In this document: positions 15,216 to 20,308 of the stretch, one piece after another
How positions within the stretch are numbered: position 1 is the stretch's first letter
Layout of the letters: each line of letters begins with the position of its first letter
Source of the DNA: JBBRZF01 sp038236965
GTDB lineage: Bacteria > Acidobacteriota > Terriglobia > Terriglobales > Acidobacteriaceae
Assembly: GCA_038236965.1 (NCBI GenBank)
Contig: JBBRZF010000048.1
Coordinates: forward strand, 1 to 20,308
Direction of reading: 5' to 3'
DNA length: 20,308 nt
Translations under genes and position numbers: made by a program
Notes under the pieces: model-generated
The model's database searches: none
Told to the model about the DNA's origin: nothing
Seen by the model: only the letters and a program-made list of their open reading frames with translations

Positions 15216-15305
15216 CCTCCTCAGCATTCCCTCCCTGCTACAATGGCGGCCAATAATCTGTTGAATCCGTTGAACTTTTATGGATAAGGTCTCGTATCAA
15301 CCCGT

Positions 15306-15986
15306 ATGGCGTGTGGAGCGACAATCAGAATGCCTGTCGCGGCGTCCGTACCGGCCAATACGAAGCAGCAATCCAGGGAGTACCGGTTGGAAGACGCCCA
15401 GGTAATCGCAGGACTCGTACGCCGCTGTGTAGCGGGGGACGCTGCTGCCTGGGAAGAGATCGTTCAGCGCTTCAATCGTCGTATCTATAACATTTGTTAT
15501 AGGTTTGCGGGTTCCGCCGACGATGCGCAAGACCTCACGCAAGAGGTCTTTATCAAGATGTATCGCACGCTGGACAGTTTTGACCCGGAGCGCGCCTCCT
15601 TCAACACCTGGATAACCACGGTGACCCGCAATCTGCTTGTGGATCACTTCCGCAAAACGAAGTACGACCGCGCGACCGATTCCATGGACGCTCCGCAAGG
15701 CACCGACGAGGACGGTCAGACGATGGGCGACCAAATGGCCGATAAGGGGCCGAGCCCGGACGAGCGGTTGGACCGGCTGGAAACCAGGCAGATGGTTCAC
15801 AACGCATTGCAAAGGCTTTCTCCGGAATTGCGCGAGGCGGTCATTCTGCGCGATCTGCAGGATATGGACTACAAGGAGATCGCTGCGGTACTGAAGGTTC
15901 CCGAAGGAACGGTGAAGTCGAGGATTAATCGTGGCAGGACGGAACTTGCAAGGCTTCTTCAACGTACTAATAGGCAGGTAATGTAA
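15306..15986 (+). CDS. ECF-type RNA polymerase sigma factor
   Basis: A 226-residue sigma-70 family protein with only regions 2 and 4. Region 2 (about residues 45-117) contains DAQDLTQEVFIKMYR, the core RNA-polymerase-binding helix, and FNTWITTVTRNLLVDHFRK, which reads the -10. Region 4 (about 160-217) is the helix-turn-helix LSPELREAVILRD ... EIAAVLKVPEGTVKSRINRG. A linker of about 40 acidic residues (SMDAPQGTDEDGQTMGDQ) separates the two. It directs transcription of a stress regulon when released by its anti-sigma partner, encoded immediately downstream. The start is not settled: ATG at 15306 has no good ribosome site, while ATG at 15330 (MPVAASVPAN) has GGAG about 11 bases upstream. The stop TAA directly abuts the ATG of the next gene. 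Confidence 0.93.
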   Translation: MACGATIRMPVAASVPANTKQQSREYRLEDAQVIAGLVRRCVAGDAAAWEEIVQRFNRRIYNICYRFAGSADDAQDLTQEVFIKMYRTLDSFDPERASFNTWITTVTRNLLVDHFRKTKYDRATDSMDAPQGTDEDGQTMGDQMADKGPSPDERLDRLETRQMVHNALQRLSPELREAVILRDLQDMDYKEIAAVLKVPEGTVKSRINRGRTELARLLQRTNRQVM

Positions 15987-16712
15987 ATGGCAGATGAAAA
16001 CAAATTCGGAATGGGATGCGCGAACTTTGACGCGCTCCTGGCAGATGCGCTGGATGGCACGCTGGACGGAACGAAGCTGGCCAGCTTCGATTCGCACAAA
16101 GCGGAGTGCGAGAGCTGCGCGCTGATGTTCTCCGAGGCGGAAGCCGGCTTGAACTGGATACACGAGCTGGGCGAAGTGGAGCCGCCACGCAACCTGATCC
16201 ACAACATCCTGGCGGTGACGAGCGGGACGGCCGTGGCGACAGGGATGGCCGAGGCTGCTGCACGGCGTCCGTGGCTGGAACGCTTCCGGGAACGCATGCA
16301 GCCGGGACTTGCGCCGATTTTCACGCAACGCTTTGCGATGTCGGCGGCCATGGCGTTCTTCTCCTTCAGCATGATCCTCGGAATGACGGACGTGAAGGTG
16401 ACCGACATCAAGAAGGTGAACCTGACCCCGCACGGGATACGCAAGACGTACACGGAAAGTCAGGCGCGGGTGGTTCGTTATTACGACAACATCCGCCTGG
16501 TCTACGAGATTGAATCGCGAGTGCGCGACCTGAAGCGGGCTACAGGAACCGATTCAGAAGAGAAGAAAGAAACGCCGAAAAAGCAGGACAACAACAGCAG
16601 TGGGGACCCGGAACAGAAACAGTACCAGAACCATAGTCGGGAACAGGCTGACGTTGTAACGGCGGCGCTCAGGACCGTGACGGTCGCTGAACGGGATAGG
16701 GGGAGAGTATGA
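15987..16712 (+). CDS. Zinc-finger anti-sigma factor
   Basis: A 241-residue membrane-bound anti-sigma factor. The N-terminal zinc-binding (ZAS) signature is clear: C11, then H37-x3-C41-x2-C44 in DSHKAECESCA. This domain holds the ECF sigma factor inactive in the cytoplasm. A single transmembrane helix lies at about 117-134 (AMSAAMAFFSFSMILGM), and the part after it (VKVTDIKKVNLTPHG, then RVVRYYDNIRLVYEIESR) would be outside, with a charged, low-complexity tail of Lys/Glu/Asn/Gln. The start ATG abuts the sigma stop and the stop overlaps the next ATG as ATGA, so translation is coupled on both sides. In this family the sigma factor is freed when the outer part senses envelope stress; which stress is unknown here. 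The tail is longer than the minimal ZAS protein. Confidence 0.88.
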   Translation: MADENKFGMGCANFDALLADALDGTLDGTKLASFDSHKAECESCALMFSEAEAGLNWIHELGEVEPPRNLIHNILAVTSGTAVATGMAEAAARRPWLERFRERMQPGLAPIFTQRFAMSAAMAFFSFSMILGMTDVKVTDIKKVNLTPHGIRKTYTESQARVVRYYDNIRLVYEIESRVRDLKRATGTDSEEKKETPKKQDNNSSGDPEQKQYQNHSREQADVVTAALRTVTVAERDRGRV

Positions 16713-17464
16713 ACTGCGCAAATCACATCGAGGTACCGGCGGCGTCTTTCTGCCGTACGTGTGGGAAGGCGCTCTGCGCCAGCTGCACGCGAGATGTACG
16801 GGGAGTGATCTATTGCGAGGAGTGTATCGCTGCGCGGTTGAACGATCCTGCAATGGCAGCGGCTGCGACGCCACCGATGGGCGGCACGACTGCGGCAAAC
16901 ACGGCCGCACAGTATGCCGCGATCGATTCGGGCGCAAGCCCTGGATTGGCGGCCGTGCTGGGGTTCATCCCCGGAGTGGGCGCGATGTACAACGGCCAGT
17001 TTGGCAAGGGATTCCTGCATGTACTGGTATTCGCCTCGCTGATATGGGTTGCGAACCACGGCTTCGATCTGGCCGGACTCGGCATCGCGGCTTGGATGTT
17101 CTACATGGTGTTTGACGCCTACAAGACGGCGAAGGCGCGCAAGTATGGCTTGCCGATTCCCGACCCGCTGGGCATCAACAATGTTTTCGCGGGCCAGGAA
17201 GCACGCTTCGCGGGCACGCGCGCTGCGCAACCGAACACGAATTACGAGCAGATGGCGACAGCAGCTCCGGTGGTCGAAGAGCCAGCACCGCCGGCCAGTG
17301 GAATCCCCACAGGCGCCATCGTGCTCATCGTCATCGGTTGTCTGTTCCTGCTGAACACGATGGGTGTCTTCGACCTGCATTGGCTGGGACGCTTGTGGCC
17401 CTTGATCTTGATCGTTCTGGGAATTAGTGGATTGATCCGCAGAGGCTATTTCGCGCGGCGCTAA
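16709..17464 (+). CDS. B-box-like zinc-finger, TM2/LiaF-like membrane protein
   Basis: A 251-residue protein with three parts. The first 40 residues form a zinc-binding module with C3, H6, C15, C18, C23, C26, C36 and C39 (FCRTCGKALCASC), like a B-box or treble-clef finger. A TM2-like helical pair follows at about 76-135 (LAAVLGFIPGVGAMYNGQ, then FLHVLVFASLIWVA). The C-terminal third repeats a LiaF/DUF5668-type two-helix module (VLIVIGCLFLLNTMG ... WPLILIVLGISGLI, about 203-245). The mixture suggests a membrane protein with a cytosolic metal-binding head. The start ATG overlaps the anti-sigma stop. It is the third gene of the sigma operon and may be regulated with it. Function is unknown; envelope-stress sensing or repair is inferred from the context only. 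Confidence 0.75.
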   Translation: MNCANHIEVPAASFCRTCGKALCASCTRDVRGVIYCEECIAARLNDPAMAAAATPPMGGTTAANTAAQYAAIDSGASPGLAAVLGFIPGVGAMYNGQFGKGFLHVLVFASLIWVANHGFDLAGLGIAAWMFYMVFDAYKTAKARKYGLPIPDPLGINNVFAGQEARFAGTRAAQPNTNYEQMATAAPVVEEPAPPASGIPTGAIVLIVIGCLFLLNTMGVFDLHWLGRLWPLILIVLGISGLIRRGYFARR

Positions 17465-17474
17465 GGAGGAAATC

Positions 17475-17795
17475 ATGGATAACTATCGAACCAATCCGAG
17501 ATGCGGCTGTGCGCGGTGCAGGCTGAGAGGCGTGATGGGGCCAGCCGTTTTGATCACGCTGGGCGTGCTCTTTCTGGGTGAGAACCTGGGTATGCACGGA
17601 CTTCGCTTCAACAACACTTGGCCGTTGCTGCTGATCGTCATCGGCATCATCAAGGTTTTGCAATACACGTCTCCGGACGAAGGACATCTGATTCGCGGCA
17701 TGGGGCCGATGGTGCCAGTGGTGACACCGCCTCCGCCGCCTTCCGCAGGGGAACTGCCGCCAAACAGCGGCGGACAAGGGGGAAACAATGGCTAG
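17475..17795 (+). CDS. Small LiaF-like (DUF5668-type) membrane protein
   Basis: A 106-residue membrane protein with the same two-helix module as its neighbours: GPAVLITLGVLFLGENLG (about 22-39) then WPLLLIVIGIIKVL (about 49-62). A small cysteine cluster, RCGCARCR (about 9-16), sits ahead of the first helix, and the C-terminal third is Pro/Gly-rich (VTPPPPPSAGELPP). A textbook AAGGAGG Shine-Dalgarno at 17464-17470 precedes ATG 17475. The stop TAG overlaps the start of the next gene by 8 nt. This is a hypothetical protein of the LiaF/DUF5668 type, inferred to sit in the same membrane complex as the proteins encoded on either side. Confidence 0.8.
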   Translation: MDNYRTNPRCGCARCRLRGVMGPAVLITLGVLFLGENLGMHGLRFNNTWPLLLIVIGIIKVLQYTSPDEGHLIRGMGPMVPVVTPPPPPSAGELPPNSGGQGGNNG

Positions 17796-19185
17796 CCCAG
17801 GAATGGTTCCGCGTTACCGGCGCTCGTTGGCAGGCCCCATCGTTCTCATCGTTATCGGCGTGATGTTCCTGCTGCGCAACATGGGCTTGCAGTTCCCGAT
17901 GTTCCGAATCTTCGCTCGCGGATGGCCTATTCTGCTGATCCTGTGGGGCGTGGTGAAACTGGTGGAACACTACCAGTCGCAGCGCGATGGCGGTCCTCCG
18001 GCACGAGTGGGAGCTGGCGGCGTCTTTCTGCTGGTCATCCTCATCATCGCCGGACTGTCGATGTCGGCGTTCGACCAGGTCAAGGACCATGTCAACTGGG
18101 GCGAAGTGCGCGACGAATTCCAGATGGATGACGATGTGATGCGGATGTTCGGCGGCACCTTCACCTACGAGCAGGAAGCGGCGCAGGCAGTGCCCGAGAA
18201 AAGCGCGGTTAAGATCGTGTGTGATCGCGGCAGCGTTAGCATCTCCAACTGGAACGAAAAACAGATCAAGGTGGTCGCGCATAAGAAAATTTTTGCGCAT
18301 GACAACAATGCGGCCAACAGCGTCAACCAGCAGTCCATGCCGCAGATTACGGTGACGGGATCGAATGTGCTGGTAAATGCCAACACGCAGTCCTCGGGCA
18401 ATAGCGCCGCGGTGCAAGCGGACCTGGAAATATTCCTGCCGCGTGACGCTTCGGTGGAGATCGGGACCCGGCGTGGCGACGTGATGGTGAGTGGACGAGA
18501 TGGCGAAGTGAAGGTCACTACCCACCGCGGCGACGTCACCCTGGATGACGTGAAAGGCGATGTTTATGTAAGCCTGGAAGGCGGCTCCAAGGGCTCCGTA
18601 CGCGCCACGAAGATCGTCGGCAACGTAGTCCTGCAGGGACGCATTGACGATATCGACCTGACGCAAGTGGATGGCACGGTCCGTCTGAATGGAGATTTCT
18701 TCGGCAGCATGCGGTTGGCCGGCATCACGAAGAATGTCTCTATCCAGACCTCGCGCACGACACTTGAGTTCGCGAAACTCGACGGCGACCTGAACCTGGA
18801 GTCGGACGAACTGCGAGTCAACAATGTTCTCGGGCCGGTAAAGCTCACCACGCGTTCCAAGGAGATCCATCTGGACGGCATCTCCGGCGACCTGCGGGTT
18901 GAAAACAGCAACGGCGGAGTGGAAGTTCACACCTCGGATGCCAAGCCGGTAGGCAATATCGAGATCAATACGCAGCGCGGAGACGTGCGACTGGTGCTGC
19001 CATCGACGAGCGGCTTCCAGGTGGATGCGCAGACGCGTCGCGGAGACATGCGGTCTGACTTCGAGGAGTTGCAGATCAAGTCGGACCACGGACGCTCCAC
19101 CATGAACGGAAACGTTGGCAAGGGTGGCGGACGGGTGCAGATCAACAGCGACAACGGCGACATCTCGATCGCCAAGACGACGTAG
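17788..19185 (+). CDS. LiaF-like membrane protein with DUF4097 beta-solenoid
   Basis: A 465-residue protein. Residues 15-60 carry the third copy of the two-helix module (GPIVLIVIGVMFLLRNMG ... WPILLILWGVV), followed by another helix at about 76-94 (GGVFLLVILIIAGLSMSAF). The remaining 340 residues have the repeating beta-strand pattern of DUF4097, a right-handed solenoid with short turns: GTRRGDVMV, TTHRGDVTL, NTQRGDVRL, QTRRGDMRS and, last, NSDNGDISI. The solenoid is predicted to lie outside the inner membrane. The start ATG at 17788 follows GGGGG with a 5-nt spacer and overlaps the previous stop. As the last gene of the sigma operon it probably acts in the envelope response, perhaps as a surface or structural element, but no biochemical role is known. 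A terminator follows within 20 bases. Confidence 0.88.
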   Translation: MASPGMVPRYRRSLAGPIVLIVIGVMFLLRNMGLQFPMFRIFARGWPILLILWGVVKLVEHYQSQRDGGPPARVGAGGVFLLVILIIAGLSMSAFDQVKDHVNWGEVRDEFQMDDDVMRMFGGTFTYEQEAAQAVPEKSAVKIVCDRGSVSISNWNEKQIKVVAHKKIFAHDNNAANSVNQQSMPQITVTGSNVLVNANTQSSGNSAAVQADLEIFLPRDASVEIGTRRGDVMVSGRDGEVKVTTHRGDVTLDDVKGDVYVSLEGGSKGSVRATKIVGNVVLQGRIDDIDLTQVDGTVRLNGDFFGSMRLAGITKNVSIQTSRTTLEFAKLDGDLNLESDELRVNNVLGPVKLTTRSKEIHLDGISGDLRVENSNGGVEVHTSDAKPVGNIEINTQRGDVRLVLPSTSGFQVDAQTRRGDMRSDFEELQIKSDHGRSTMNGNVGKGGGRVQINSDNGDISIAKTT

Positions 19186-19203
19186 ATTCTACGAACACAA
19201 ATC

Positions 19204-19231
19204 AAGGCGCGGCTTCGGTCGCGTCTTTTTT
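19204..19231 (+). terminator. Intrinsic terminator of the sigma operon
   Basis: AAGGCGCGGC (19204-19213) pairs with GTCGCGTCTT (19218-19227), allowing two G-U pairs, around a TTCG tetraloop, followed by a T-run to 19231. It is well placed to end the five-gene operon and may also act against the convergent cmk transcript. Confidence 0.8.
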
Positions 19232-19261
19232 ATTGGGATATTGTCTTGTCGATGATGCAGG

Positions 19262-19966
19262 CTATTTGGCTGGACGTTTTTGCTGCAGGAGTTCTTCGAT
19301 GATGCTCTCTGCTCTTGTAATCACTTCGGCGAGCGAGAGGCTTGTGGAATCGATGTGTATTGCGTCCGCAGCAGGCACCAGCGGGGAAGCCTCGCGCGTG
19401 GAATCCCGGCGGTCGCGCTCCTGTAATTCGCTGGTAAGCTTCTCGGCAAGTACAGGATTGTTGCCCGCATTCTGCTGCACGATGCGGCGTCCTGCGCGGA
19501 CGGACTGGTCGGCATCAAGAAAAATCTTAACCTCGGCGTGGGGAAAGACCACCGTGCCGATATCGCGCCCTTCCATGATGACGCCGCCCTCCGCGCCCAT
19601 TTCGCGCTGACGAGCCACCATCCATTCGCGCACTTGCGGATGCGTGGAGATGCGGGAGGCGGCCTGGGTAACATCAGCCTCGCGAATGCGGCGGGAAACA
19701 TCACGGCGATCGAGTAACACGCGATTGCCGTCGCGCGTCGGTTCCAGCGCGATGTACGACCGCTTCGCAAGGTCAAGCAATATGTCGCCATCACCGACGA
19801 AGATATCGTTCTCAATGGCCTTGAGCGCCAGCGCGCGGTACATGGCGCCGCTTTCCAGATTCACATAGCCGAGTTTGCGCGCCAGGTGCGCGGCGATGGT
19901 GCTCTTGCCTGCCCCGGCCGGGCCATCGATGGCTATGACGAGTTGCTTTTGCTGCGTGTCGTTCAT
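19262..19966 (-). CDS. cmk: Cytidylate kinase
   Basis: A 234-residue CMP/dCMP kinase of normal length. The P-loop GPAGAGKST (about 15-23) begins the ATP site. LESGAMYRALAL (about 37-48) is the Cmk signature for the CMP-binding region, and MEGRDIGTVVFP (about 130-141) is the other diagnostic stretch. The later region DADQSVRAGRR matches the arginine-rich lid that closes over substrate. It phosphorylates CMP and dCMP with ATP, for recycling pyrimidine nucleotides for RNA, DNA and phospholipid synthesis. The start ATG at 19966 overlaps the stop of the upstream Arg/Asp-rich gene as ATGA, so translation is coupled. The ribosome site is weak, which fits such coupling. Confidence 0.96.
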   Translation of the reverse strand: MNDTQQKQLVIAIDGPAGAGKSTIAAHLARKLGYVNLESGAMYRALALKAIENDIFVGDGDILLDLAKRSYIALEPTRDGNRVLLDRRDVSRRIREADVTQAASRISTHPQVREWMVARQREMGAEGGVIMEGRDIGTVVFPHAEVKIFLDADQSVRAGRRIVQQNAGNNPVLAEKLTSELQERDRRDSTREASPLVPAADAIHIDSTSLSLAEVITRAESIIEELLQQKRPAK

Positions 19967-20308
19967 TCCGTACTATCGTTCCCAGGCTTTTCCGTTGGCG
20001 GCACATCCGTGCGCGGGTTGGCGGGTCGTGGCGTGCCGGTACGCGGAGGCCGGTCGGTGCGTGGTCTATCGGTGCGAGGTCGATCGGTTCGAGGTCTGCT
20101 GCTGCCGCCGCCAGGGCGGTCGCCGCGCGGCTTATCACTGCGTGGCCTTCCACTACCGGGACGATCGCTTCGCTGACGATCGCTTCGCTGACGATCGCTG
20201 CGTGGTCTGTCACCGCCAGGACGATCGCTGCGACTCTGTCGAGACGCGCTACGCGGCTTCTTGTCGGACATCGAAGGACGCGCGGGACGCGGTTCCGGAC
20301 GCGGAGGA
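19963..20308 (-). CDS. Arg/Asp/Pro-rich repetitive protein tail, partial
   Basis: The last 102 residues are almost entirely Arg, Asp, Ser, Pro and Gly, built from repeats such as RSDRQRSDRQRSDRPG and PRTDRPRTDRPRTDRP. No fold is expected: this is a disordered, strongly charged region. An ATG at 20271 is available, but the frame stays open from there to the end of the window, reading PPRPEPRPARPS before MSDKKPRS, so this is probably the C-terminal tail of a larger protein cut by the window edge. In many bacteria the gene before cmk encodes an RluB/RsuA-type pseudouridine synthase, which often has a basic low-complexity tail, so that is the leading guess. Its stop overlaps cmk's start as ATGA. 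Tandem 15-bp DNA repeats lie at 20161-20190. Confidence 0.55.
   Translation of the reverse strand, partial: PPRPEPRPARPSMSDKKPRSASRQSRSDRPGGDRPRSDRQRSDRQRSDRPGSGRPRSDKPRGDRPGGGSSRPRTDRPRTDRPRTDRPPRTGTPRPANPRTDVPPTEKPGNDSTE

Noticed and set aside
15274..15296. ECF-type promoter GAACTT ... GTCT before the sigma gene
   Set aside because: The spacer is only about 11 bases, whereas known ECF promoters need about 15-17.
17650..19089. A 479-residue minus-strand open frame over the DUF4097 gene
   Set aside because: The plus-strand genes have clear domains and start/stop coupling; the antisense frame is His/Arg-rich filler.
1..20308. CRISPR arrays, insertion sequences, prophage genes, tRNA or rRNA genes
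   Set aside because: None was found: no repeat-spacer array, no transposase or integrase sequence, and no rRNA or tRNA-like stretch was recognised by eye.

Overview
The window reads as a chromosomal segment from a free-living, GC-rich bacterium, most likely an Acidobacteriota member of the Koribacter/Terriglobia type. That placement is inference from gene content and style: an ECF sigma operon with LiaF-like and DUF4097 membrane proteins, a split methylmalonyl-CoA mutase, a Mn catalase, and runs of short heptamer repeats beside terminators. There is no rRNA, tRNA, CRISPR array, transposase or phage gene. Coding density is high and most genes are ordinary housekeeping or metabolic genes.

Layout. 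Bases 1-755 hold a decayed cytochrome c fragment followed by an intact paralogue. Bases 759-7156 are a long minus-strand run: an alpha/beta hydrolase with a Tat-like leader and a good sigma70-type promoter, a DUF1223 thioredoxin-like protein whose leader has no normal start codon, an APC amino-acid permease overlapping a PLP aminotransferase by 4 nt, and an MsbA-type ABC exporter. Bases 7405-8267 are a compact minus-strand cassette: an ABM-like monooxygenase fold, a previously easy-to-miss 46-residue membrane protein, and a cupin. Two perfect inverted repeats sit exactly on the translation start of the small gene and on the Shine-Dalgarno of the cupin. Bases 8571-11046 hold a small unknown gene, a terminator nested in inverted heptamer repeats, and the methylmalonyl-CoA mutase catalytic subunit with an upstream two-TM protein.

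Bases 11183-15071 carry a small unknown gene, glgC (ADP-glucose synthesis for glycogen), a conserved-looking unknown, msrB (methionine sulfoxide repair) and a manganese catalase. The last two point to oxidative-stress defence. Bases 15306-19185 are a tight five-gene plus-strand operon: ECF sigma factor, zinc-finger anti-sigma factor, B-box/TM2-like protein, small LiaF-like membrane protein, and a LiaF-like/DUF4097 beta-solenoid protein. The same short transmembrane module recurs in all three downstream proteins, which suggests one envelope-stress complex made of duplicated parts. The window closes with cmk (CMP kinase) on the minus strand, overlapped by the tail of a strongly repetitive Arg/Asp/Pro-rich protein that runs off the edge.

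The most interesting items are the hairpin-framed small-ORF cassette (7771-7963), the sigma/anti-sigma/LiaF-like operon, the start-codon-less DUF1223 gene and the low-complexity tail coupled to cmk.
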